In this document: positions 44,636 to 57,000 of the stretch, piece by piece | Position numbering within the stretch: position 1 is the first letter of the stretch | Layout of the letters: every line of letters starts with the position of its first letter | Origin: Corticium candelabrum | Taxonomy: Eukaryota > Porifera > Homoscleromorpha > Homosclerophorida > Plakinidae | Reading direction: 5' to 3' | Assembly (NCBI RefSeq): GCF_963422355.1 | Contig: NC_085095.1 | Location: forward strand, 305,501-369,500 | Length of the DNA: 64,000 bases | Position numbers and translations under genes: made by a program | The notes under the pieces: generated by a model | Seen by the model: the letters and a program-made list of their open reading frames with translations, nothing else | Told to the model about the DNA's origin: nothing | The model's database searches: none

Positions 44636-45590
44636 CTCAGCCCGCACCACACCCTCAGCCCGCACCGCTCCCCCAGTCCACACCGCTCCCCCAGTCCACA
44701 CCGCACCCCCAGCCCGCACCGCACCCCCAGCCCGCACGCACCCCCAGCCCGCACGCACCCCCAGCCCGCACGCACCCCCAGCCCGCACGCACCCCCAGCC
44801 CGCACGCACCCCCAGCCCGCACGCACCCCCAGCCCGCACGCCCAGCCCGCACGCACCCCCAGCCCGCACCCCCAGCCCGCACCCCCAGCCCGCACCCACC
44901 CCAGCCCGCACCCAACCCCCAGCCTGCACCCCCAGCCCGCCCGCCCGCCCGCCACCATCCACAGCGCCCCCCCGCGTTACACCCCCGCACGCCAACCCCG
45001 GCATGCCATCCTCCCCACACCCCACCCTTATCCCCACCACCCCACCCTTATCCTCACCCCACCCCACCCTTACCCCACCCCACCCTTATCCCCACCCCAC
45101 CCCACCCTTATCCCCACCCCACCCCACCCTTACCCCACCCCACCCCACCCTTACCCCACCCCACCCTTACCCCACCCTTACCCCACCCTTACCCCACCCT
45201 TACCGCACCCTTACCCCACCCCACCCTTACCCTACCCCACCCTTACCCTACCCCACCCTTACCGCACCCTTACCCCACCCCACCCTTACCCTACCCCACC
45301 CTTACCCTACCCCACCCTTACCCTACCCCATCCTTACCCTACCTCACCCTTACCCCACCCACCCACCCCACAACCACCACCACCCACCACCACCCACCAC
45401 CACCCACCTTTATCCCCTCACCCCCAGCCCTTCTTACCCCCTCACCCCCAGCCCTTCTTACCCCCTCACCCCCAGCCCTTCTTACCCCCTCACCCCCAGC
45501 CCTTCTTACCCCCTCACCCCCAGCCCTTCTTACCCCCAGCCCTCCCCACTCTTACCCCAGCTCTTACCCCAGCTCTCACCCCACTTCGAC
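44636..45590. repeat. C-rich, G-poor compound satellite block
   Basis: Successive sub-arrays: CCCAGCCCGCACGCAC-type units (about 44636-44940), CACCCCACCCTTATCC and CCCTACCCCACCCTTAC units (about 45005-45360), CCACCA units (45360-45410), and a 24-bp unit with CCCCCAGCCCTTCTTA repeated about five times (45418-45540). C runs lie almost wholly on the + strand, so the minus strand is a long G-rich tract able to form G-quadruplexes. The long open frames here are artefacts. Confidence 0.95.
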
Positions 45591-45749
45591 GCTACGCCAG
45601 TGATATCAGGGTGTACCAAATATATACCTTGTCGGGGGAAGTCCGAATTTGACGGAACCGCACAGTGATGTGATGGCATGCCCATCCGTCAACCTCCTGG
45701 TTCTGCAATTTACTATATATATATATGGCAATACCTAACCAAAAAAATT

Positions 45750-46390
45750 AGGCCTGGTCATGTCTCCTCAGGAATTTATGGTTGCCCTTCGTATGTGGCT
45801 TGGCATTCCTGTGTTTCCATCTCCTCCTTCGTCCGTTAGGTGTCCTTGTGGTACTGTCATCGATCCACATGGAGATTATGTGTTGGGTTGTAGTCATGGC
45901 TCACTAAGAAATAACAGGCATGACACACTTTGTGACGTCATTTTCAACACAGTTTTTGTGGACAAACTGCAAGAAGGAACAACGGTCCAACAGCCACAAC
46001 AATGCCAGACCAGGGAACGTGTTTCATCCTGACTTCCTGCAGGGCCGAGCTGCGTGTTCGATGTGACCGTTAGGAATTCCCTACACTGTACAGGCGTTAT
46101 ATCTCCTAGAATCAGCCGCCCAACTAGGAGCAGCAGCTGCTGGAGGAGACTCCGAGAACATTGCACGGTATGAAGATGAAGCTAACGCAGCTGGACGTGA
46201 CTTCTATCCTCTAGTTGTAGAGACACTGGGAGTTTGGTCTCTTAGAGATTTTAAAAATTATAGCAAGAAGAACTGTTTTAACGACAGGGACAACGGTCTT
46301 TAAAGCTATCCAGCAGTTACTGCAACAACTTTCTTTTAGTCTTTGGCGGTATAATGCTAAACTGATTTTGGACAGACTAGCTATCTGTAA
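45750..46390 (+). mobile_element. Fossil fragment of a reverse-transcriptase retroelement (C-terminal part)
   Basis: The translated pieces resemble the region that follows the reverse transcriptase domain in many invertebrate retroelements: FMVALRMWLGIPVFP, a CPCG...D.HGDYVLGC...RHD zinc-ribbon-like motif, then FYPLVVETLGVW, and QQLSFSLWRYNAKLI. It is short, has several breaks and lacks the polymerase core, so it is an old remnant. The class (probably non-LTR) cannot be fixed from this piece. Confidence 0.7.
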
Positions 46391-46407
46391 TGTTGACAAT
46401 GTTATGT

Positions 46408-46410
<3 letters not shown>

Positions 46411-46470
<60 letters not shown>
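46411..46470. repeat. (AT)n microsatellite
   Basis: A pure 60-bp AT dinucleotide run adjoining the retroelement remnant. Confidence 0.98.
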
Positions 46471-46473
<3 letters not shown>

Positions 46474-46768
46474 AGGGTACATTTGCAGCCATGTGTAGTA
46501 GACTACAGAACGCGCTGTATGCTTTACATATGAGCTTTCTAGATGATTACAACGGCTCTCTGCCGCGTCTGCTTAGTGCACACGCATTTACAATTTAGAC
46601 TCAAAACAATAGTTGCGAGATAAAAATTCTTGAACTTTCATCTTCACGCAGTGTACTATATATGATAGGCACACGTCGGACGTACAGCACATGCATGCAT
46701 GCATGCACGTTTTCATGACCGTCTAGAAGTTCTTTAGTCTATACAAATTATTGTTGTATAATTGAACA

Positions 46769-46890
46769 GTTCGACCTTCAGTCACTAACATTACTAGCTA
46801 CAGTAGTAGATCACGAGACTTTTCCTTGAGTAAGTTCGACCTTCAGTCATTACATTACTAGCTACTGGATCACGAGACATTTTCCTTGAG
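46769..46890. repeat. 65-bp tandem duplication upstream of chitin synthase
   Basis: GTTCGACCTTCAGTCA ... TTTTCCTTGAG at 46769-46830 is repeated at 46834-46890 with small differences. It lies 85 bp before the chitin synthase start codon, within the likely promoter or 5' leader. Confidence 0.85.
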
Positions 46891-46974
46891 CTGTGGTCTT
46901 GAGTAGTTGACGTGTACTTTCGATTCCGTTTTGGGGTAACTCCCAAACATCACACATCAGATCAGTTGGTCACA

Positions 46975-49900
46975 ATGAGTTCATCGGTCGACAACGAACA
47001 GGAAGCAACAGAAGGAAGAAGAAACTTGTTTAGAAATTCGCTTACAGTTGGAAAGCAAAAAGAAGGAGATAATGGAGATCTTCAGGCACCCCATTCCAGT
47101 GTTTTCTTGGTGGTCGCTCGCCGTGTCATCGGCATTATTTTGTTTGTCGTCGTTTTGGGTACTCTGGTCTTGTCGAAACTCTCATTTTTGGCAATGGCGC
47201 ATCACTTCAATGACACAAAATCGTCGCTAGACCATCAATCACATGACAATTGGGAAATAAGAAAGGTGGCTAATTTTTGGCGTGTTCTCATCGCACTCAT
47301 CGTTCCGAATTTATTTTCTTTTGTACGCTGCGTTTGGTGCGGTCTAATCAGTCGCACAAGAAGAAACTACCCTTGGCCGGCTAAGTCAGCCATAGTGGCG
47401 GTGAGCTGAAACTCATTTCCATGTTTGTTTGTTTGTATGATATAAATAGCATTCACGTGATAATACTCAAGTTACTCTAAGCACGTGAAGCGTACTGTTG
47501 AGGTAAAATAATCTTTATTTTACACTATATTATAGGGATTCGTCACGTCAGTTGTGGAGAGTATTGCTCTTTGCATATTTGCTTTCATTCTAGCTGCTCG
47601 AATTCCTAACACTGCGCTAACTATAACTCTCATGAGCGGAGTTTTCAGTGGTACCATCGTTAATCAAATACGTCGCAGTCACAATTTTATGCGTAGAAGA
47701 AGTGAAGGTCACGTCCAAGTGGCTGCTGAATACGAACAGTTCAGAGTACCGCGCAATTACCGTTCGCGACGATTTGATGTCGAAGATGAATACGAACAAA
47801 CAGGAATGCGCACTATGGATAGAGAAAATAGTCAGAGTCAAACGAGAACGAAGTCTTGTTGGAGAGTGTTGCGTGCAAAAGTGCAAGCGTTCTGGAAAAA
47901 TAAGCGATACCGTACTATCGCTACATGGATTGCACTCATTCTCCAGGTCGGTAGCATTGCAGCTCTTGTCATGGTACTCTTAATTTTCGAAAAACAATTT
48001 GACAGTAATCACCGGGGTGTGCTCGTTTCCATTCCGATCGCTCTAGTCTTGCTGTCAATTGTATGGTGTTCGGCTGTTCAGGAATACTTGAACACACCTC
48101 AGACCATTCCTGCCGACGGTCGACCGATGGCAAGTGCTCGCTGGAAGAATGGTATTCTGACTGGATTATGGAGAATAATGTCGCTTCCGACTGTCGCTAT
48201 AATTATGGCATCCATCAATTATGTGAATTTGAATATAGAACTGAAATATCTCGGAGAAGGCTTGAAACGTTTGAGTGATAATTTGTCAGAAGATACATAT
48301 TTTCTCATTAACATCTTTTGTACTTGGGGAGCCTACATAGCGTCATGGTTAGCGTGTACGGTACGAATGGGTACGATCGGATTTGTTTTGCCCTTGTTGT
48401 TAGCCACTCCTGTCGCCGTCGTGACAACCATTGGTCTTTGCGTGAAGCACCAGTTGACCGATTTGGTAACTTGTGGTGATGATATCCATGATTCATTTTA
48501 TGCATACGGCATCGTTCCCATGCTATTGGGTCTCTTGTGGATATCTCAAATTATCTGCTGTCTCTTCTACGTGTGGCGGACGCAACTCATTCCATTAATG
48601 AAAGAAGAAGACCTCTTTATTCAGTCATATTACAATTGTCCTTTTACCGAACAGAGTCTGATGCTTAACAGAAAGACGGAGTTTGACGATGAGAAAGTCA
48701 TAGATCCGCAAGAAGTCGCTCGTAAAAGTCGCGTGTTCGTCTGCACGACCATGTATCGAGAGCAGCTGCACGAGCAGAGACAACTTCTCGAATCTATTCA
48801 CGGTATAGCCAAAGAACAAGCGAGAGAGAAAATTCGCTCATTTGAATCTCACATCTTCTTCGACGGTGGTGCTAAAGGCTGTCATACAACAGAATTTGCC
48901 AATCAGCTTTTCAGTCTTCTCCACGACGCGCTAAGAATCAACCTGAGTGACGGCAAAAAGTGGGAGACTCCATACGGGCTACAGATACGGTGGGAATTGC
49001 CCGGAGATATGCCTTTCTACGTACATCTGAAAGACCCACACAAAGTGAAAAAGAAGAAACGTTGGAGTCAAGTAATGTACATGTCGTACGTTCTCGACTT
49101 TCGCTGTCCGAGATCAGAAGACGACGACGACAACACATTTATTCTGACGACCGATGCCGATATCGTGTTCGATCGCGATGCCGTCGAAATCGTGCTCGAC
49201 CTTTTGTGTCGCGACCAACTCGTCGGCGGGGTATGCGGTCGCGTTCATCCTCTCGGCAGCGGTCCGGTCGTCTGGTACCAAAAGTTTGACTATGCTATCG
49301 GTCATTGGTTCCAAAAGGTAGCCGAACACGTTCTCGGCTCGGTAATGTGCTGTCCGGGATGTTTCAGTGTCTTTCGAGGACGCGCTCTACGTGACGTCTT
49401 GCCCCAATATGCAACGAAAGCGGATAAAGCCAACGATTTCTTGACCAAAGACATGGGGGAAGACCGCTGGCTTTGCACGTTGATGGTCGAGGCCGGTTGG
49501 CGACTAGAATACGCGGCCAGTGCCGACAGTTCGACGTTCTGTCCCGATACTTTCGACGAGTTTTATAAACAACGTCGACGTTGGACGCCGTCGACGATGG
49601 CAAACTTGATGGAGTTGTGTTCCAATGCCAAGAAAGTCATAAGTAATAACGACGCCGTGTCTATCGTCTTTATCATTTATCAGGCAGCCATGATTTTCTC
49701 GACCATCATCTCACCCGGTACGGTCATCCTCGTCATGTCGGCCGGTATTAGTTACGCGTTTAACTCTTCGAAACATTACGACAGTGGCGGGACGTACATC
49801 GCGTTTCTTGTTATTTTCCTTTTTATGGCCTTTCTCTACGGCGTCGTGTGCATCTGGTGTCGGCAGGATACGCAACTAAAGACGTCGAAAGTTTTGACTT

Positions 49901-52174
49901 TTATTTTCGCCATCATCATGGCCGCTGTCGCTGTGGGAGTGGTCGTGCAGATTGTGAGTGGACTCGAAGGACCGGAGGTACCTACACCTTCGCATGTCAA
50001 CTCGTCGAGTCCGACTCAGACCAGCAAAGGAATCTCACTGGAACATGTGGCTATTAGTACTTGGTATCTAGCCGCACTCGCTTTGCTGTTCATCATGGCC
50101 GCTCTTCTTCATCCGACCGAGTTCTTTTGTCTCTTTCATGCTTTATGGTATCTTCTCTGTCTTCCTTCTGGTTATCTCTTTCTTATAATCTATTCGATCT
50201 GCAATCTAAACGATCGCTCTTGGGGAACTCGCGAGACAGTCAAGCAAAACACCGAAGGTCAGAGTATGTGGTCTGTAGTTCGATCTTTCATTGATAAATT
50301 GAGAGATGCGTGTGGCTGCTGCGATTGCTGTCACCCTCCGATCCCAAGCAAGCCATCGACACCGGAAGCACGAGATTTCCGATCTGTAGAAGTACAAACG
50401 ATACCGAGTGATGGCGATGGCGAAGAAAGTGACCGTCAAATCTCCGTTTTGTCTGCACAACGAACAAGAGGCGAAGAACGACCGCCGACCGCAGGTAAAC
50501 TAAATTCCGCACGCAAACGTCGCTGTATTGGTAGCGTATCTATCCACGATATCGTTTATGTTTAGGTATTTCCATCAGAACGTTTCTTCAGACAATTGGG
50601 CTTACGGTAATATATATAGAGTATACCTCATATCTTTACAACTCTATAGATATATAGCTATATATTATAACTACCGGTATTATTAGGTTAAATGATTTAT
50701 AGTGAACGTGTTTATTTATAGGATAGTGTTTATGCCGACAAGTTTGAAGCTGCAGGTTATACTGACACGTCGTTTTTTATCAAAATGCAAGAGAAGGTAT
50801 AATAGGCTCGTTTCAAACAACACGACACCTTGACTACTTATACGTGATCCAGTATAAAGAATTCGAATTTATTATTGATAACAACTGTTTGTATACCCAG
50901 GACATCAGATCTCTGGGAGTGGAGAAGACTGGTCTTGTCATGCGAGTAATGAGAGCGATCGACGATCTTCCCGACACATCTGTACCACGTCGCGTTCCGG
51001 TGCGTATAAATAAAATTGAGTTGTAATTATCAGTAAAGTCGATTGTCATTTTGTTTTCGATGTTCAGGATAATGTATCAGATTGGTTGCTGTCGCTTGGT
51101 CTACTTCATTATAGAGAGCAGTTTGCAAGAGCTGGATATGAGGGGAAGAGTGATATAGCCAATCTCGTCTCTATAAATCGAAATGTTCTACAACACGAAA
51201 TTGGAGTAACAAAGCCAGGTTTGAAACATTTTTGATTTCTAGTAGGTTTTAACTTTATCTAGATATAGTTTATCTTTGGAACGTATGCATGCGTTTAAAG
51301 AATTATGTTACGGTTCATATTGGAACTTTCCAAAACTTTATATAGCTCTTCTATATATATAGGACATTTGAGAAAGCTGGAAATGGCCGTGAAAATGATC
51401 AAGCATCCATCTGATCGCGAGGTGGCAATAATAAAAGCAAAGGCTGCTATTGACGATTTACCCAAACAAAAGTTGGATGACAACGAAAATGGAAAACTTG
51501 AATTCGATTTTTGGCAAGAATTAAAGACGCAAGTTTTGGAGCCAGACTCAGAGGAATACGAAGAGGTTTCTATATCTGACCAGATGGGTTGTCTCTAGTA
51601 ATTGTAACCCTTTTGTTGACAGGTGGAAACACTAAAGCAAAAACTGAAGGAACTCCGTAACGAGACGGTTCTAGTATTTGCTGTGACGAACATCATTTGG
51701 ATAGTTCTTATTACCATGCTAGGCGTTCATGCCAATTTGTCTGTTTTCCACACCAACGCTCTTGGGCTTGCTTTCTTAGCAGTGTACGGACTCATTTTTC
51801 TCATTCAGTTTCTCACTCTCATTTGCCACCGCCTCATTACTCTCATTCACACTCTCTCTCACCGTGTCCGTTTTGGCTCCAGCGTTATGCCTATTGGATT
51901 TGAAAGAGGACAAGACGATGTGGATGATTTGTCCGATTGCGAGGAAGCCCAAATTTACTTTCCAAGGGAAAGGCCTCACCATCAACACCAAGACAAGAGA
52001 GTTCGCCAATCGTTGCAAAGGCTTCTTAGCTCGTCATCGTCGAAGAGACGCACTCGGTCATGCAACTTCACCGACGAGGAGCGTCCGCTTGTCACATCTA
52101 GCAGAAGCAGAAGGCATATCTATGGAGAAGAAGAGGCACTTGGTGATCATGAAGAACGTCAAACTGTACAGTGA
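46975..52174 (+). CDS. Chitin synthase with two SAM domains
   Basis: A membrane glycosyltransferase (GT2) polymerising UDP-GlcNAc into chitin. Eight exons join in phase: 46975-47400, 47536-50494, 50566-50606, 50722-50796, 50901-50999, 51068-51218, 51363-51565, 51623-52174, giving 1501 residues. Several N-terminal membrane segments precede the catalytic domain. It has FDGGAKG (about 585), TTDADIVFD (about 680), CPGCFSVFRG, GEDRW (about 784) and QRRRW (about 821), followed by a further membrane cluster. Two SAM domains follow: FLQTIGLT...YADKFEAAGY to MRAIDDLP (about 1133-1195) and DWLLSLGLLHYREQF to LRKLEMAVKMIK (about 1203-1265). Two more membrane helices (about 1330-1395) and an Arg/Ser-rich cytoplasmic tail end the protein. 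The large exon stays open past 50494 to a TAG at 50563-50565, but only splicing at 50494 to 50566 restores the first SAM domain. Confidence 0.93.
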
Positions 52175-53645
52175 AACCTCTATAGTTATCACAATTACTG
52201 TCGTTAGATGTAGACATGATTTGTGTCTTTCAGTGAACATGTTGGCTAGATTGTGTTGCGCTGAGATAACTTCATGGAAATTAACTATGCATGGTTATTA
52301 ACTATTATAGCTATTCATACTTATTAACTATGCATTTTATAGGTTTTAGGTCTGGTGATGACTTTCAATAGTAATTTGTTTTCTACACTTTTTGGCTAGA
52401 CTACGCATTATAGTAGAGTATGGAAGCCGAGAAGAGTCATACTGTGCTTCACTGTGCATGATTATTCTGGGCTACAGGTTCTGCTGTTCTTATTGTTACT
52501 ATGCAATAGAAACGAACGTTAACGTTGTCTCCTAGGCTCTATCTACTATATCTACGAAGTCTGTTGAACCATTCACGAATGATTCAATTATCATGTTTGC
52601 AATTATTACAAACGGGACATAAAATTTTAATTTTATAATGTTATACTTAGAATTAATGTTAGGTTCCTGTATAATTGTAGTAAACCAGAAAAACCATTGA
52701 TTTCGCGTAACATCGCAGGTAAGTTTCTGTTGTACTGTAATACTGTACGTCATGTCATAACTAGTTGCAAATATGAATTACCTAATATAAACGTTTTTAT
52801 TAATTTAGTTGGCGGTTGTGATTGGAGGGTTCGTCCATTGTTTGTTGTTGATATTTACGACCAAACGCAAATGTTGGTCCGTGATTGGATCACACCGGGA
52901 GCGCGGCACATTTCTGACCGTGACAGTCACACAGTGATTTAACGCATTTTGAGTTCGTTTTCTAGCTCGTATCTATAGCAGCTCTCTTTCTCGCGGTGCC
53001 ACTGTGAATTTTGCCTACTTTACAAGTACTTAGAAAAAACAGAATGACATCACGTTCGTCTATTGGTCGGCAATGACACGACTTCTCGTCTATAAAGTGT
53101 AGCTTCATTTGCATCTGCGCTAATAGAGTAGCAATACGGTCGCACGTCGAACGACTACTATACCCTTAGCCCGGATATCAGTTAATTACCGTGCAAATTA
53201 CCTTTTGGGTTGGCATCTTGTGTTTGAAACTGACACAGTAGTCAGTTGTCTTTTTCATAATCAGTAATTAATTAAGCAGAACGTAGCATGTACCTGCAGG
53301 TGTAGGAACAAATGGTCACAGAGCCTTCCAATAATTTTCTGGTTCACTCCCAAAGGCCATATATATGTTGTGTAGCCGACTCTTCCCGCCTGCATCCTTC
53401 CGGCGGGATGTCGGCGGAGATGGTCTGGCTATGTTGCAGGTTCGTTATACATCCGGGCCACTTTCGGTCTTCATATTACAATTTCCGGCTATCAGCGCGG
53501 GGTATTCGGTGTTCGGTGTGGCTTCGGGTTTCTAGCCTGAGTTGAACTCCCGTTGTATGAAATGTTGTGTCGAATGTAAGATGTTTATATCAGGTCATTT
53601 GACAGTGCGCTTTGGTGTGATAGACGAGAGTCAGGAGACAATCGG
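52175..53645. other. Intergenic region with candidate VWC-gene promoter
   Basis: No coding region was recognised in 1.47 kb. Near 53075-53125 there are an inverted CCAAT (ATTGG), TATAAAG at about 53093 and an octamer ATTTGCAT at about 53108. They lie over 500 bp before the VWC start codon, so a long leader or an unseen 5' exon would be needed. This is weak evidence. Confidence 0.35.
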
Positions 53646-53672
53646 ATGGTTGTGCACACACTTGGAGTTGAA

Positions 53673-54049
53673 ATGCGTCGGTGCTTGTTTTGCCTCTTGC
53701 CAGTTCTATTGCTGCTAGGGACTGTATCAGGCCAGGGTATATTTTGCATTGCCATGTTTCTCTACGCTAGTGGGCAGCAACACAAGATGCTCTATTTGTG
53801 TAGATTCTGACCGCAAAATTGTAGCTCTGGAGCAGCAGGTGGCAAACTTGACTGAGATGGTGAATCTCATAAATGCAGAGGTACACCTATTGCGTGAATG
53901 TATACAGTAATTATTGCAACATGTCATTCATTATGCATAATCATTAAGCATTGATCCTAGAGTTATATGGTCTCTCTGCTGATTGTATACACGCAAGTAT
54001 CATAGCTGCTAAGCAAACATCACATAGTGGGAATGTCAATTTAATAATA

Positions 54050-54085
<36 letters not shown>

Positions 54086-57000
54086 TGAAGTACAGTGACT
54101 TGCGAGTGGAGATAAGCTGCATGTGGCATTGTCGAACACTGGTGGTTCCGGTGGTCTTGGGAGCTTTGGGCACAGTGCACGCAGGTATTGCACGGTGGCT
54201 GGACATTATTCCAGGTCATCACAACCTGCAGCACTTACAGAAAACAGTGCTTCTGGGATCTACTCAGATCCTTCGTAAAGTCATGTCTTCTTTCTAGACA
54301 GCCGTGATGGTCTAAGTACTTCTGAAGCAGGTTTGCTTCCGGTACTTATAATAGACTTTACAAACCAGACTGATATGGTTGAGCTTGACACAATAGAGAT
54401 AATATCTTTTATTGCACCAGTGCAAGACTATACAGTACAGTTTTGTCCAAGGGGCAAAATAAATTAAAGCACATACACATACAGACATACACCAACACAA
54501 ACTTTACAGTACCCAGTCATTTCTAGTAGGTAGCAACTTCTTATCTCAAATCAAACAAATGGTGTTGTCATTTACTGTTGATGATTCTGGTTGGTGAGGC
54601 TTACATTCAGAAATTTAATTCGTATGTCAGCTAGACCATGATGGCCTACTGTTTTCACTCAGTAATCATGAGCATAATGTTTGAATATGCATACATTCTA
54701 ACTAACCACCAAACTTTTGCATTGTAAATAGGTGTAGTGGTGTTGTTTTCTAAGCTAGATCAAATGAATATTTAAGACTTTAATCAATTTTTTTATTAAG
54801 TTTGGCTTAAAAAATCAAAATTTTTGTCTGAAATGCACTCACCAAATTTGACACCACCCACTCTCCTGAAGGGGCTGGTGGTGCCACAGGATTGACATAT
54901 GCATTCATACTATTATATTGTAACTGATTTAGTATTGTTTGTTTGAGTAGTTGAATCATCACAAAACAAGAATTGCTTTTCTGGAGGAGTGTGAGTGTCT
55001 TCGAAAGTGTGTATATGAAGGAATCGAGAGGCGTCACAACAGTACTTGGTTACAAGACATTTGCACTTCTTGCTCTTGTCAGGTCAGTCGGTGTGGTTGT
55101 CCATTGACTTGATTGCATTTCGATCAGTTTTTCTAGGATGGCCGTGTGATATGCACACCATTAGTGGACAATCCTCGGTGTTTAGAAGGTGTGGCATTTT
55201 GACTGTAACTGTACTGATGCATGAGTGTGCATGAAAACTTGGCAGGATGCGTGGTGAATAACACACTCTATGACAACAACGAGACCTTTGAACGAGACCC
55301 CTGTACTACTTGTGTCTGTAAAGTAAGAAGATGAAATTAGTTGTTATTGCTGTTTGTATATATAAATCCATCTGTGCATTACTTGTGATATTGTTTCAGG
55401 CCGGTGAAGTAAAGTGTAACACGTCACAGTGTCCAATATTGCCATGTCTTAAGAATGTCACTTTAACTGGTCAATGTTGCCCTCAGTGCCTTTGTGAGAC
55501 ATCTCATTTAAACACATTCTTAAAGCACAACTGGTTAGTAAGTTGGTCAATTTGTACTATAGCATGTAGAGACAGAGGCAGGGTAATATCGTATGGACGA
55601 GTTTACAGACCAGATGCTTGCACACAATGCATTTGTGGAGTAAGCAATACGTGAATTAGCTTGTTCGCACTGCTGGCTATATTATTTGCATCTTCTAGGA
55701 CAATGCACCATTATCAACATGCACAGTTCAGTCTTGTCCAAATGTCAGTTGTATTGGCACTCCAATCGTGTCACGCAGAGAGTGCTGTCCTGTTTGTAAA
55801 GGTATGTCGTTTTTGTTTATATTTACAATGTATGTTTTATTTTTATGGTTGCCAGATTGTCCACCTCATGGTAATGGAGAGGCTTGGGTAGTTGATGAAT
55901 GTACTAACTGCACATGTGAGGTTGGTGTACTTTTAAGCTTCACGAAGACATCAATCTAGAGGCACAGTTGCACAGTGGAATCTTGACTGCATGTTCACCT
56001 TTTTGAATAAGACTAAGCGAGATTGTCACGTTGTTTAAAACATTTATAGTAGAGATTATTGTATAAAATATGTTAAGTAAAGTAGTGAGCATCACATGTT
56101 AGGATATTGGTTAATTTGTAATTTTGATTTCAGCAAGGAGAAGAAACTTGTGTCAACGAAACTTGTCCATTTTTGAATTGCAGCCATTCAGTTACTATAG
56201 AAGGACGCTGCTGTTTAAGCTGTGAAGCAGGCACGTTGCTAAGTGTTTTTGTTGTGTTGAGTTTCGCATTGTCATAGATATTTGGTCTACTGTCATTGCA
56301 GGGTGTTTCTATAATGGCACGTTGTATCCTGAGAACTACAAGTTTGATATTGATTTATGCACCCACTGTCAATGTCATAGAGGATCAGTCACTTGTAAAT
56401 CTGATGTTTGTCCTCAGTTGACATGTTTGAAAAAGTTTAGGGCAGTCGGCCAGTGTTGTCAAGAGTGTCCCAGTACGTCAATGAAATTGTTTGCTCAACA
56501 TATTGTATACATTGTAGCTCATTGTATATGTGATAGCTTGTTCAGTTGGTGATCGGCTTGTTGGCCATAATGAGCTGGTTATGATCAATGTGTGTCGTCG
56601 ATGCTTGTGTTATGACGGGGAGCTATCACAATGTCGGACTCGACAGTGTCGTCCATTGCCATGTCGGCTGGAAGCACAGTATCGACCAGCAGGACGATGC
56701 TGCAATGTCTGCAGACGTTAGAAATCTGTAGATGTACTTTAATCTACTGTACATGTATATGTGCTGTTTATTGAATGTCTTGACAGAATGTGATTATGAA
56801 GGCAGACGATTTGACCATGGTGAAGTTATTATTCCAAGAAATGACGTATGTGCAAGGTGTTCTTGCTCGGTAATTTTTATGCACACGTACGTGAAACTGT
56901 CAGATTCTTATTTCTGTAATTTTGGTAGAATGAAGTAGTGATGTGTTCTGCTGTTATTTGTTCTGAGACGTGTATCCATCCTGTCCCTTCTACTAATCCT

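Noticed and set aside
44297-45668. Long open frames (up to 451 codons, Pro/His/Thr-rich) on both strands
   Set aside because: They follow minisatellite units whose lengths keep several frames open at once; composition tracks the DNA repeat and no domain is seen.
45750-46390. A functional gene with a zinc-ribbon (CPCG...HGDYVLGC)
   Set aside because: The pattern matches the region after reverse transcriptase in retroelements, and the segment is short and degraded.
50495-50565. C-terminal extension of the chitin synthase large exon to the TAG at 50563
   Set aside because: A good donor at 50495 and acceptor at 50565 restore the start of the first SAM domain in phase, so the extension is intron.
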